Shown here: positions 1-6,855 of the stretch, one piece after another
How the letters are laid out: each line of letters begins with the position of its first letter
Numbering within the stretch: the first letter of the stretch is position 1
Origin: an uncultured Alphaproteobacteria bacterium
GTDB taxonomy: Bacteria; Pseudomonadota; Alphaproteobacteria; Caulobacterales; Hyphomonadaceae
DNA: 8,232 nucleotides
Assembly (NCBI GenBank): GCA_903831485.1
Contig: CAIKXW010000236.1
Location: 1 to 8,232, forward strand
Direction: 5' to 3'
Position numbers and translations under genes: made by a program
Notes under the pieces: generated by a model
Seen by the model: only the letters and a program-made list of their open reading frames with translations
Databases searched by the model: none
Told to the model about the DNA's origin: nothing

Positions 1-1
1 C

Positions 2-661
2 GATGGCGTCTTGTCGGTCGACGAGTTTCTCGGGCCGAAGCCTGCCGACGGTGGCAAGGACGATGTGGTCATCGAGACCCGCACCATCACGCGCAGCGGC
101 GACAAGCCGCCAGTGGACATCAAGATCGAGCCGGGCGTGATGAAGAAGGATGCGTTTGCCTTCTACCTGCCCGACGAGCTGGGCGGCGCCGATGGCGACA
201 AAGCTGCGGACCAGAAGCACGAGTTCAAGTTCATCTCGCGTCACGAGGTGAGCGACAAGACGGAAGATACTCCGGGCGGCGCCGGCGCCGCGATCGCGAA
301 GACGATGACGTTCTCGGTGGACGACATCCGCAAGGAAGAGTTCGCCGCGATCGACCTCAACAAGGACGGCAAGGTCAGCCTTGACGAATACCGCGCGAAC
401 CAGACCGCGATGCTGACGCGCGGCTTCGAGATCCTCGACGCCAACAGCGACAAGTCACTGAGCCAGGACGAGTATGCGAAGATCGTCGCGCCGCCGATGA
501 TCCGCATGAACTGGCAGGGCGGTCCCGATACGCCTGAGCCGCCCCGGATCGAAATTCCCGGCGCAAAGCCCTCGCCAGAGGCGATCAAGGCGGCGTTCAC
601 GCGCCTGGATGCCAACAAGGATGGCAAGCTGTCGCTGCAGGAATACCTGCCGCGGGCGTGA
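2..661 (+). CDS. EF-hand calcium-binding protein (5' partial)
   Basis: The gene is open at the left edge. The first in-frame codons (from base 2) read DGVLSVDEF, the second half of an EF-hand loop, so the true start lies upstream; the TTG at 11 is inside this loop and is not the start. Three more loops are visible, numbering residues from that TTG: D115-LNKDGKVSLDE, D143-ANSDKSLSQDE and D200-ANKDGKLSLQE, the last only a few residues from the C-terminus. The D-x-N/D-x-D-G-x-L/V-S-x-x-E spacing is classical for Ca2+ binding. The second of these has K instead of G at loop position 6 and may bind weakly. About 95 residues between the first and second visible loops are charged and match no domain I recognise. 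There is no membrane segment in the visible part; a signal peptide would lie outside the window. Its target is unknown. A terminator follows, so it is probably not co-transcribed with the next gene. Confidence 0.85.
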   Translation, partial: DGVLSVDEFLGPKPADGGKDDVVIETRTITRSGDKPPVDIKIEPGVMKKDAFAFYLPDELGGADGDKAADQKHEFKFISRHEVSDKTEDTPGGAGAAIAKTMTFSVDDIRKEEFAAIDLNKDGKVSLDEYRANQTAMLTRGFEILDANSDKSLSQDEYAKIVAPPMIRMNWQGGPDTPEPPRIEIPGAKPSPEAIKAAFTRLDANKDGKLSLQEYLPRA

Positions 662-682
662 CCTTTGTTTCGAAACTGTGAC

Positions 683-716
683 GAGGCGCTCTGGCTGGCT
701 GGTCGGGGCGCCTTTT
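683..716 (+). terminator. Rho-independent terminator after the EF-hand gene
   Basis: AGGCGC at 684-689 pairs with GCGCCT at 708-713. The stem can extend inward with G-U pairs and C-G pairs (690-693 with 704-707), leaving a loop of about 10 nt. It is followed by TTTT (713-716) and a further T/G-rich stretch. It begins 22 nt after the EF-hand stop codon. The rest of the 662-794 gap holds no coding signal that I can see; a promoter for the next gene should lie there, but I could not identify one with confidence. Confidence 0.75.
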
Positions 717-794
717 GGTTTGCATGTCAGGCATTTGGAATTCGCGCCAATCTGGGCCATTCTGCAGGCTGTTGGTGCGTGAGGGAGTGCGGTC

Positions 795-1268
795 ATGCGT
801 GAAGCCCGGACGCTGGGTAGCTGGGTGATTGCCCTGTTCCTGGTCGTGATGCTGTTCTGGATGGCTGCGGAGCTTCTCGCGCCCCAGCCGCCGGCGCGAA
901 ACCATCTTTTCGAGGTTTTCCGTGACGCCTCCGACATCGCATACTTTGAACCAAGCGGGCGTTTCGCATTTGGAGTGCTGGGCGCTCTGGCGGCCCTGCT
1001 GATCCTCGTGCCGGTTACGCGGCGAGCAGGGGCGATCCTGTCGACGTTGCTGCTCGGGGTGCTGGCCGCGCTGGTGGGGCAGCTGGTGATGCTGGGCGTG
1101 ACGGTGCCGGTGGACCAGATTGCCGAAGGCGGGACCGTGACAACGGTGGAGACCGATCCTTCGGCGCTCTTTTATCTGGTGGCGGGGCTCCTGGCGGCTT
1201 CGCTGGCGCTGGTCTTCGTTCATCCCGGCAGTGCAGGCGAGAAACCCGAGGCCGGCTACGCCACCTGA
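795..1268 (+). CDS. Small four-helix integral membrane protein, weakly DoxX-like
   Basis: A 157-residue protein with four likely membrane helices at about residues 8-27, 57-74, 78-103 and 124-142. A soluble loop (about 30-56) follows helix 1, and a shorter loop (about 104-123) precedes helix 4. The ATG at 795 is supported by a purine-rich ribosome binding site, GAGGGAG at 781-787, 7 nt upstream. The stretch FEPSGRFAFG followed by a Leu/Ala-rich helix, VPVTRRAGA and another helix resembles the middle of small DoxX-like membrane proteins (EPWGR...VPRT..LGA). This is a resemblance from memory, not a firm assignment. The gene stands alone between a terminator and a 99-nt gap. Function unknown; reality as a gene is fairly secure, family assignment is not. 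Confidence 0.7.
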   Translation: MREARTLGSWVIALFLVVMLFWMAAELLAPQPPARNHLFEVFRDASDIAYFEPSGRFAFGVLGALAALLILVPVTRRAGAILSTLLLGVLAALVGQLVMLGVTVPVDQIAEGGTVTTVETDPSALFYLVAGLLAASLALVFVHPGSAGEKPEAGYAT

Positions 1269-1367
1269 TCTCTCGAACGTCGGCGCGGCTCCGCTGGCCC
1301 ACGGGCGGGGGTTGATGATCCGTTAACCGCGACTGACGCATGCTGTGCCCTAGAGGAAGCAGGGCGC

Positions 1368-2579
1368 ATGTCTGATCGTTCGTCTCCCGCCGAGGCACCT
1401 GGCAGGCCTGGTAGCGCGTCAGCTGGCGCTTCGCCCGCGGTGGCCGAAGGCTTTGCGCGCCGCTCGCTGCTACGCAGGCTGATGGATGTGGTGGCGCTAC
1501 CGTCGTCGCGGGGCAACATCCAGGACCGCGCGATCGCGGGAGACCTGCTGCTTGAAATTCTCGTCGAGTCCGACGTCTCGGCGCGCGAGCTGTGCGCGCG
1601 AAGGCTGCAGGAAATGTCGCAGGCGCCGAAGCGGCTGCTGAGATTTCTTGCGCTCGATGTGCCGCACGTCGCGCAGCTGCTGCTCGCCGACAACAAGGCG
1701 TTCGACGACGCCGATCTCTGTCACATTATCCTGCATGGTCAGTCGCCGCACCGCGTGTACGTTGCGCAGAGGCGCGAGATCGGCCCGTCTGTCGCCTCCG
1801 CGATCGCCGAGAGCGGTGATACGCTTGCGATGAAGGCGCTGCTGGAGAACACGCAGTCGAAACTGTCCGACCGCTCGGTTGAGCTGATGGTGGCGGCCTC
1901 GCGCGAGGCGCCTGCGCTGCCGCCCCTGCTGATCCAGCGCGAGGAGGTGCGTCCTGCGCATGCGCTTGCGATGTTCTGGTGGTCGGGCCCTGTGGAGCGC
2001 CGGCAAATCCTGCTGCGCTTCTCTGCCGAGAGGACGCTGCTGATCGACATGTGCGGCGACATCTTCCGCCATGCCGCGGCGGATGCGGATCCCGTCGTGC
2101 GCAAGGCGCTGCAGGTCATCGAACGGCTCCAGCGCGACCGGACGGCGATCGACCGCTCGCCGCATGACAGTCTCGAGGCTGCCATCGATGCGGCGGCCAT
2201 AATCGGCATTACGCCCGAAGCGCTGATGGACATCGCGGCCTTGTCGGGCGTCAAGGCGTCAACAGCGGAGCGTATCTTCCAGGATCCAGGCGGCGAGGGG
2301 CTCGCCGTTCTGTGCAAGGCGACGGGTCTCAAGCGACAGTATCTGCGCGCGTTGTGGACTGCGTTGCGCCGGCCGGAAGGCGGCGCGGATTTCACACGCG
2401 TCTCGGAGGCCTACGAGACCATTGCAGTCGCCAAGGCGCAGACCATACTGCGTTACTGGAACTGGTCCCTCTGCGCGGCCTTCTCGCCCGAAGCAGCCGT
2501 GGGTGGCGACGATATTGACGTCGAGCTCTCGGAACTTGGGATTGAAGACGTGGTTCCGCGCGTGGGCTTCGGCAGGTAG
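1368..2579 (+). CDS. DUF2336 domain-containing protein
   Basis: A 403-residue soluble, mostly helical protein. The N-terminal ~30 residues are Ala/Ser/Pro/Gly-rich and probably disordered. Residues ~31-260 are repeated amphipathic helices resembling HEAT-like repeats, for example SDVSARELCARRLQEM (68-83), DLCHIILHG (116-124) and ADADPVVRKALQVIERL (238-254). Residues ~265-370 hold a conserved-looking tail with GGEGLAVLCKATGL (308-321) and a Trp-containing helix, LRYWNWSL (361-368). This layout fits DUF2336 (PF10098), a mostly alphaproteobacterial family with no established biochemical activity. No catalytic motif, signal peptide or membrane segment is visible. The ATG at 1368 follows AGAGGAAG (1352-1359). 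The 99-nt gap upstream contains a TTAACC at 1323-1328. The gene ends 71 nt before the antiporter operon in the same direction; read-through into it is possible, but no functional link is established. Confidence 0.8.
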   Translation: MSDRSSPAEAPGRPGSASAGASPAVAEGFARRSLLRRLMDVVALPSSRGNIQDRAIAGDLLLEILVESDVSARELCARRLQEMSQAPKRLLRFLALDVPHVAQLLLADNKAFDDADLCHIILHGQSPHRVYVAQRREIGPSVASAIAESGDTLAMKALLENTQSKLSDRSVELMVAASREAPALPPLLIQREEVRPAHALAMFWWSGPVERRQILLRFSAERTLLIDMCGDIFRHAAADADPVVRKALQVIERLQRDRTAIDRSPHDSLEAAIDAAAIIGITPEALMDIAALSGVKASTAERIFQDPGGEGLAVLCKATGLKRQYLRALWTALRRPEGGADFTRVSEAYETIAVAKAQTILRYWNWSLCAAFSPEAAVGGDDIDVELSELGIEDVVPRVGFGR

Positions 2580-2603
2580 CCGGTTTTGCTGGAAATTTCC
2601 GGC
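2579..2603. repeat. Small inverted repeats in the leader of the antiporter operon
   Basis: The 71-nt gap between the DUF2336 gene and mrpE contains a perfect 10-bp palindrome, GGAAATTTCC (2591-2600). A flanking 5-bp inverted repeat, GCCGG (2579-2583) with CCGGC (2599-2603), overlaps its right half. There is no T-run after either, so this is not a normal intrinsic terminator. It could be an operator or simply chance; any promoter for the antiporter operon would also have to lie here or further upstream, but I cannot point to convincing -35/-10 boxes. Confidence 0.3.
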
Positions 2604-2650
2604 GGAGTGGTTCAAACGGGTCGCGCGTCCCAGCAGAGGAGGCCGCATCG

Positions 2651-3139
2651 ATGACCTACCTGCCGGGTCTGCTGATTGCCCTCACAGCGTTCTGGTTTGC
2701 GTTGTCGGGGCTGACTTCGCCCTACTTTCTCGGGCTCGCCGTGGTTGCCGTCCTGCTGGCGCTGTGGCTGTCGGCGCGGCTCGGCGTCATCGGGCGTGAT
2801 GCATCACCCTATCATCGTGTCATGCGGATGCTGCCCTACGCGGCGTGGCTGCTGGGCCAGATCGTGAAATCCAACATCGCCGTGATTGCGCGCGTGCTGG
2901 GGCCCCGTCATGCGATCGATCCCGCGATGGTCACCGTGAAGACCAAAGCGCGCACCGAACTCGGCAAGGCGCTTTTTGCCAATTCGATCACGTTGACGCC
3001 AGGCACCGTCACTGTCGATGTCGATGGCGACGAGTTGAAGGTGCATGCACTGGTGCGCGAGAGCGCGGCGCCGGCGAGTTTCGAGTCGATGGACCGCCGC
3101 GCCGTCCGCGCGGCCGATGGCCCGAAGCGGAAGGGCTGA
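2651..3139 (+). CDS. mnhE: Cation/proton antiporter subunit E (MrpE/MnhE/PhaE)
   Basis: A 162-residue inner-membrane protein, the usual MrpE length, equivalent to MbhA of membrane-bound hydrogenase. Two hydrophobic helices fill about residues 4-20 and 25-45. A further amphipathic/membrane stretch lies at about 58-83 (MLPYAAWLLGQIVKSNIAV). A cytoplasmic domain then carries the family signature NSITLTPGTV (111-120), followed by TVDVDGDELKVHAL. The C-terminus is basic (KRKG). The ATG at 2651 has the strongest ribosome binding site in the window, AGAGGAGG at 2635-2642, 8 nt upstream, consistent with being the first gene of the operon. MrpE is a structural/assembly subunit of the hetero-oligomeric Na+/H+ antiporter and carries no proton channel of its own. 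It ends 4 nt before mrpF. Confidence 0.92.
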   Translation: MTYLPGLLIALTAFWFALSGLTSPYFLGLAVVAVLLALWLSARLGVIGRDASPYHRVMRMLPYAAWLLGQIVKSNIAVIARVLGPRHAIDPAMVTVKTKARTELGKALFANSITLTPGTVTVDVDGDELKVHALVRESAAPASFESMDRRAVRAADGPKRKG

Positions 3140-3143
3140 GCCC

Positions 3144-3431
3144 ATGCTGCTGGCGGCTGGTGTTGCAGGGCTCGTGGTGGCCATGACGCTGATGATCTGG
3201 CGCGCGATCGTCGGGCCGTCCCAGTATGACCGCATACTGGCGGCGAATTCGTTCGGCACCAAGATCGTGCTGCTGATCGCCATTATCGGTTTCCTGTTCG
3301 GGCGGCCGGCCTTTCTCGATATCGCCATCGTCTACGCGCTGATCAACTTCGTGACCACGATCGCGCTGATGAAGTTCTTCCGTTATCGCACGCTCGCACA
3401 TCGGCTTGGGCAGGAGGCGAAGGATGGCTGA
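3144..3431 (+). CDS. mnhF: Cation/proton antiporter subunit F (MrpF/MnhF/PhaF)
   Basis: A 95-residue protein of typical MrpF size, equivalent to MbhB, with three membrane helices at about residues 2-20, 40-53 and 58-77. Family features seen are RAIVGPSQYDRILAANSFGTK (20-40, the GP..DR..A.N pattern) and FLDIAIVYALINFV (57-70), whose Asp59 lies in the third helix. The reading frame is open further upstream (to 3045). I chose the ATG at 3144 because it gives the family-standard N-terminus, lies 4 nt after the mrpE stop, and has a purine-rich GGAAGGG (3129-3135) in front. The gene overlaps mrpG by 8 nt, so the two are probably translationally coupled. It is a small membrane subunit required for complex assembly. 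Confidence 0.92.
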   Translation: MLLAAGVAGLVVAMTLMIWRAIVGPSQYDRILAANSFGTKIVLLIAIIGFLFGRPAFLDIAIVYALINFVTTIALMKFFRYRTLAHRLGQEAKDG

Positions 3432-3816
3432 CGCCCTGCACATGATTGGCGGCGCGCTCGTTGTCGCCGGAACGCTGCTGACACTTCTAGGCGGTGTCGG
3501 CGTGATGCGCTTTCCAGACGTCTACACGCGCATTCACGCTGCGAGCCTGACGGACACGGGCGGAGCAACGCTGGTGCTGGTCGGGCTGGGGCTGATCTCG
3601 GGCCTGACGCCGGAGACGCTGAAGCTCGCGATGGTGTGGGTGTTCGTCATCCTGACGACGCCAGCCGCCGCCAATGCCCTTGCCAACGCCGCGTTCAGCG
3701 CCGGGCACACGCCGCGCATCGGCGCGTTCCAGATCATGAAGGGTTTGGATGCGAACCAGGCGAAGCCTGATGCGTCTCGCGCAGGCGGCAGCGACGGCAA
3801 GAGCGCCGCGCCATGA
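3424..3816 (+). CDS. mnhG: Cation/proton antiporter subunit G (MrpG/MnhG/PhaG)
   Basis: A 130-residue protein, equivalent to MbhC, with three helices at about residues 5-25, 45-60 and 65-84. It carries the family signature MRFPDVYTRIHAASLTDTGG (28-47) and the later TTPAAANALANAAF (78-91), both hallmarks of MrpG. The ATG at 3424 lies inside the last codons of mrpF and is preceded by CAGGAGG (3411-3417) with 6-nt spacing, which decides the start over an upstream in-frame TTG at 3406. The C-terminal ~25 residues (from about 106) are a hydrophilic, Ala/Gly/Asp/Lys-rich tail without family conservation that I can recognise. It overlaps the next gene by ATGA. Confidence 0.92.
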   Translation: MADALHMIGGALVVAGTLLTLLGGVGVMRFPDVYTRIHAASLTDTGGATLVLVGLGLISGLTPETLKLAMVWVFVILTTPAAANALANAAFSAGHTPRIGAFQIMKGLDANQAKPDASRAGGSDGKSAAP

Positions 3817-4877
3817 ACGATATCGCGCTGCAGGCCAACTTTGCGCTCAACGTGGCGCTTCTGCTGATGCTCGTCATCGTCGGTTTCGCGATTGCGCGAA
3901 TGCGCAGCCTGCTGGCGTCCATCCTGCTGCTGGGCATCTATTCGCTGGTCAGTGCGGCGTGGCTGCTGGTGATGGACGCGGCCGACGTGGCTTTCACGGA
4001 GGCTGTCGTTGGCGCCGGCATTTCCACCATCGTCTTGCTGGGCGCCATCCTTCTCGTGCGTGCCGGGCCGGTGCGGCATAACTGGCGGATGACGATTGCG
4101 CCGGCCTTGCTGGTGGTCGGTGTCGGCGGGCTGCTGATCTATGCGGTGTCGGGCCTGCCCGAGTTCGGCGATCCGGCGTCGCCCGCAAATGCGCATGTCG
4201 GGCGCAGCTACATGATCGACACGCCGAAGGAGATCGGCGTTCCCAACATGGTGACAGCCGTCCTGTCCAGCTATCGCGGCTTCGACACGCTGGGCGAGAC
4301 AGTTGTGGTGTTCGCGGCAGGTATCGGGGTCGCGCTGATGCTGGGCTTTGGACCGCGCTCGGCGCTGTCGGCGCCGCCGGTGGCCGCAGGGGATCATCAT
4401 GTCGTGCTGCGCGTGACTGCGAAGCTGTTGATCCCGCTGATTGCCCTGTTTGCGTTCTATGTGCAGTTCCACGGCGATCTTGGCGCGGGGGGCGGGTTTC
4501 AGGCGGGCGTGATCCTCGCGGTTGCGCCGATCCTGCATGCGCTGGTCTTCGGCCTGCGCGAGACGATTGTGGCGATCCCGGTGCGCGCGGTGCGCAGCAT
4601 CGCGGCGGTGGGCGTGCTGCTGTACGCGGGCGTGGGGATTGTCTGCATCCTCAATGGCGGCGATTTTCTCGACTACGATTACCTGTTCAGCCCGAGCGTC
4701 GAGGCGATGATCCCGCCGGGGCTGATGGGCGATCCCGATCATGCGCACCATTGGGGCCAGCATTTCGGTATCTTCTTCATCGAGCTTGGCGTGCTGTTCA
4801 CCGTTGCGGCGACGATGCTGACGATCTTCTACGGCTTCGCCGGTCGCGCAGCCGACGAGCAGGCGGCCGCGTCATGA
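3813..4877 (+). CDS. mnhB: Fused antiporter subunit: MbhD (DUF4040) + MbhE + MrpB
   Basis: A 354-residue membrane protein made of three units. Residues ~8-85 are an MbhD/DUF4040 domain with three helices and the signature MDAADVAFTEAVVGAGIST (54-72), including a membrane Glu at 63. Residues ~92-180 are MbhE-like, with NMVTAVLSSYRGFDTLGE (145-162) before a helix; in canonical MrpA these two domains form the C-terminal end. Residues ~197-345 are MrpB/MnhB: four helices and FHGDLGAGGGFQAG (219-232), the counterpart of the usual HG..SPGGGFQGG. A His-rich loop, DPDHAHHWGQHFG (307-319), precedes the last helix. Separate MrpB proteins are about 140 residues, so this is a genuine fusion, with no internal stop or shift. 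It starts by ATGA overlap with mrpG and ends by ATGA overlap with mrpC; its ribosome binding site is weak, suggesting coupled translation. Database names vary (DUF4040 protein or subunit B). MrpA C-terminal and MrpB-type subunits contribute to the cation/proton path. Confidence 0.9.
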   Translation: MNDIALQANFALNVALLLMLVIVGFAIARMRSLLASILLLGIYSLVSAAWLLVMDAADVAFTEAVVGAGISTIVLLGAILLVRAGPVRHNWRMTIAPALLVVGVGGLLIYAVSGLPEFGDPASPANAHVGRSYMIDTPKEIGVPNMVTAVLSSYRGFDTLGETVVVFAAGIGVALMLGFGPRSALSAPPVAAGDHHVVLRVTAKLLIPLIALFAFYVQFHGDLGAGGGFQAGVILAVAPILHALVFGLRETIVAIPVRAVRSIAAVGVLLYAGVGIVCILNGGDFLDYDYLFSPSVEAMIPPGLMGDPDHAHHWGQHFGIFFIELGVLFTVAATMLTIFYGFAGRAADEQAAAS

Positions 4878-5338
4878 GCATGGCCGTCACGCATTTCAAC
4901 TATATCATCGTCATCGTGCTGATGATGATCGGGCTGTATGTGCTGTTCAGCACGGGCAACCTGATCAAGCGCATGGTCGGACTGGCGCTGTTCCAGACGT
5001 CGACCGCGCTGTTCTACATCAGCCTGGGCAAGGTGATGGGCGGAACGGCGGCGATCACGATCTACGCCGACAGCCCGGAGGGGCGCGCGCTCGCGGCGCC
5101 GCTCGATCCTGCCTACGTGCAACAGTTTGGGGTCGAGGGCGTCGTTTATTCGAACCCGCTGCCGCACGTGCTTATCCTGACCGCGATCGTGGTGGGCGTT
5201 GCGACGCTGGCGGTGGGGCTCTCGATCGCTGTGCGCATTCGCGAGGCTTACGGCACGGTGGAGGCCGAGGAGATCGAGGCGGTTGCGCGCGTTGAAGCGG
5301 CGCAGTCGGGACCGGCCCGCGCGGAGTCCGGCGCTTGA
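4874..5338 (+). CDS. mnhC: Cation/proton antiporter subunit C, NuoK-like (MrpC/MnhC/PhaC)
   Basis: A 154-residue protein homologous to NuoK of complex I and to MbhG. Three helices are visible at about residues 8-26, 32-52 and 97-121. Family features are the IGLYVLFSTGNLIKRMVGLALFQTS region (19-43) and VYSNPLPHVLILTAIVVGVA (91-110), the best-conserved MrpC signature. It is longer than the roughly 110-120 residues usual for MrpC: an extra hydrophilic loop of perhaps 20-25 residues sits between GGTAA (56-60) and the YSNPLPH motif, and a Glu/Ala-rich tail (about 129-154) follows the last helix. The frame is open upstream, but the ATG at 4874, in ATGA overlap with the previous stop, gives the expected N-terminus. 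NuoK-like subunits help form the lateral proton path next to MrpD. Confidence 0.92.
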   Translation: MSMAVTHFNYIIVIVLMMIGLYVLFSTGNLIKRMVGLALFQTSTALFYISLGKVMGGTAAITIYADSPEGRALAAPLDPAYVQQFGVEGVVYSNPLPHVLILTAIVVGVATLAVGLSIAVRIREAYGTVEAEEIEAVARVEAAQSGPARAESGA

Positions 5339-6855
5339 TCCTGTTCGAGGCCATATATGTCGCGCCGCCAGCCCTGACCGCGCAGGCGCCGATCCTGGTG
5401 ATCGCCGGGCCACTGGTCGGCGCATGCGTCGCCGTGCTCAGTCCCGGCGCACGGACGGCGTGGATGGTGTCCGTGCTGACGGCCGCGTTCGCGCTGTGGA
5501 TGTCGGTGGCTGTGGCGGGCGAGGTCGCGCGCGAGGGCGTGGTCGACTATGTGCTGGGCGGGTTTGCACCGCCCATGGGCATTGCGCTGCGCATCGATGC
5601 GCTGGGCGCGACGATGGGGTTGCTGATCGCATCGGTTGGTGTTGTTGGCGCGCTCTACTCGGGCCACACGCTGGTTTCGGAGGTAAAGCCAGAGAAGCAT
5701 ACGCTGTTCCAGTCCGGGTATCTGCTTTGCCTCGCCGGGTTCCTCGGACTCGTGTTCACCGGTGATGCGTTCAACGCATTCGTGTTCCTGGAGGTGTCCT
5801 CGATTGGAACGTATGCGCTGGTCGGCGTGGGTGAGGCGCGGGACAAGCGTGCGTTGCCGGCGGCGTTCAACTACCTGATCTTCGGCACGGTCGGTGCGAC
5901 CTTCTATGTGCTGGGCGTCGGCTTTCTCTATGCTGCCACAGGCACGCTCAACATGGCCGACATGGCGATGCGGCTGGCGACGCTGGGCGACAACGCTGCG
6001 GTGCAGGCGGGGCTGGCGTTTGTGGTGGCGGGCCTAGGCGTCAAGGCGGCGATGTTCCCGCTGCATGGCTGGTTGCCAGGGGCGTATGCGGGCGCGCCGA
6101 GTCTGGTCTCGGTGTTCCTCGCGGCGACAGCGACGAAGGCTGCGATCTACCTGATCGTCCGCTTCGTGTTCGACGTTTTCCCTGACGGGCAGTTCGGCGA
6201 GGTATTCCTGCGCTGGATCCTGGCGCCGCTCGCAGCGGCTGCGGTGATCATAGGTTCTCTGCAGGCGATCTTCGCAAAAGAGGTAAGGCGGATACTCGCA
6301 TTCTCCTCTGTGGCGCAGGTGGGGTTCATCCTGCTCGGCGTGTCGCTGGCGACGGCTGCGGGAATTTCGGCTGGCGTGTACTACCTGATCGCGCACGCGC
6401 TGTTGAAGGGCGCGCTGTTCATGGCGGTCGGCGCGTTCGCCATGAGCGTGCAGGCGCGCACGGTCGATGATTTCGCTGGCATCGCGCGTGAGGCGCCGTG
6501 GTCGGCGGTGGCGTTCGGTGTCGGCGCGGCGAGCCTTGCGGGCGTGCCGATGACGATGGGCTTCCTCGCGAAATGGGCGCTGATCGCCGCCGCACTGGAG
6601 TCTGGGGCAGTCTGGATCGCGGTGACGCTGGCGATCGGGTCGTTGCTGACGCTGATCTATGTCGGGCGCATGATGGAGGCGATCTTCTTCCGGGCGCCTG
6701 CTGCCGGCGGCGAGCGTGCGCGAGAGGCGCCGGTTGGCGTGCTGGTTCCGCTGTTCATTCTTGCGGGCTTGTCGCTATGGTTCGGCGTTGCGTCCACCCT
6801 GCCGTCGAGCATGGCGGATGCGAGCGCCGCCGCGGTGCTGGGAGCTGCGCCATGA
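5335..6855 (+). CDS. mnhD: Cation/proton antiporter subunit D, NuoL/M/N-like (MrpD/MnhD/PhaD)
   Basis: A 506-residue polytopic protein with about 14 helices, the normal MrpD length, equivalent to MbhH and homologous to the antiporter-like subunits of complex I. Conserved charged membrane residues are in place: Glu153 (FLEVSSIGTYAL), Lys237 (GVKAAMFPLHGWLPGAYAGAP), Lys268 (ATATKAAIY), His354 and Lys358 (IAHALLKGALF), and Lys413 (GFLAKWALI). These line the hydrophilic axis through which protons pass in NuoL/M/N and MrpD, so the protein looks functional. The start is probably TTG at 5335, whose TGA overlap with the mrpC stop and GGAG at 5323-5326 (8 nt upstream) support it. The alternative in-frame GTG at 5398 would remove 21 residues before the first helix. 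It overlaps the next gene by ATGA. Confidence 0.9.
   Translation: MILFEAIYVAPPALTAQAPILVIAGPLVGACVAVLSPGARTAWMVSVLTAAFALWMSVAVAGEVAREGVVDYVLGGFAPPMGIALRIDALGATMGLLIASVGVVGALYSGHTLVSEVKPEKHTLFQSGYLLCLAGFLGLVFTGDAFNAFVFLEVSSIGTYALVGVGEARDKRALPAAFNYLIFGTVGATFYVLGVGFLYAATGTLNMADMAMRLATLGDNAAVQAGLAFVVAGLGVKAAMFPLHGWLPGAYAGAPSLVSVFLAATATKAAIYLIVRFVFDVFPDGQFGEVFLRWILAPLAAAAVIIGSLQAIFAKEVRRILAFSSVAQVGFILLGVSLATAAGISAGVYYLIAHALLKGALFMAVGAFAMSVQARTVDDFAGIAREAPWSAVAFGVGAASLAGVPMTMGFLAKWALIAAALESGAVWIAVTLAIGSLLTLIYVGRMMEAIFFRAPAAGGERAREAPVGVLVPLFILAGLSLWFGVASTLPSSMADASAAAVLGAAP

Noticed and set aside
1323..1354. Possible sigma-70-type promoter, TTAACC with CCTAGA
   Set aside because: The spacing of about 20 nt is too long and both boxes match poorly, so I do not annotate it as a promoter.
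1269..1367. Terminator after the 157-residue membrane protein
   Set aside because: GC-rich short repeats are present (around 1280-1310), but no stable hairpin followed by a T run can be seen.
597..2165. Several long minus-strand open frames (597-1223, 1256-1696, 1497-2165)
   Set aside because: These are shadows of GC-rich coding on the + strand, with Arg/Ser/Pro-rich low-complexity translations and no recognisable domains or ribosome binding sites.
3045..3143. N-terminal extension of the mrpF frame upstream of 3144
   Set aside because: It overlaps mrpE, encodes an Arg/Ser-rich stretch unlike MrpF, and would add 33 residues before the standard N-terminus.
3534..4763. A 409-codon open frame on the minus strand opposite mrpG and the MrpB fusion
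   Set aside because: Its translation is rich in His, Arg, Gln and Asp, as expected for the antisense of a GC-rich membrane-protein gene. The opposite strand carries unmistakable conserved antiporter domains.
6498..6851. Upstream extension of the last antiporter gene in the same frame, inside mrpD
   Set aside because: The extension lies within the conserved C-terminal half of mrpD and reads as Arg/Gly-rich nonsense. The ATG at 6852 has a ribosome binding site and an ATGA overlap.
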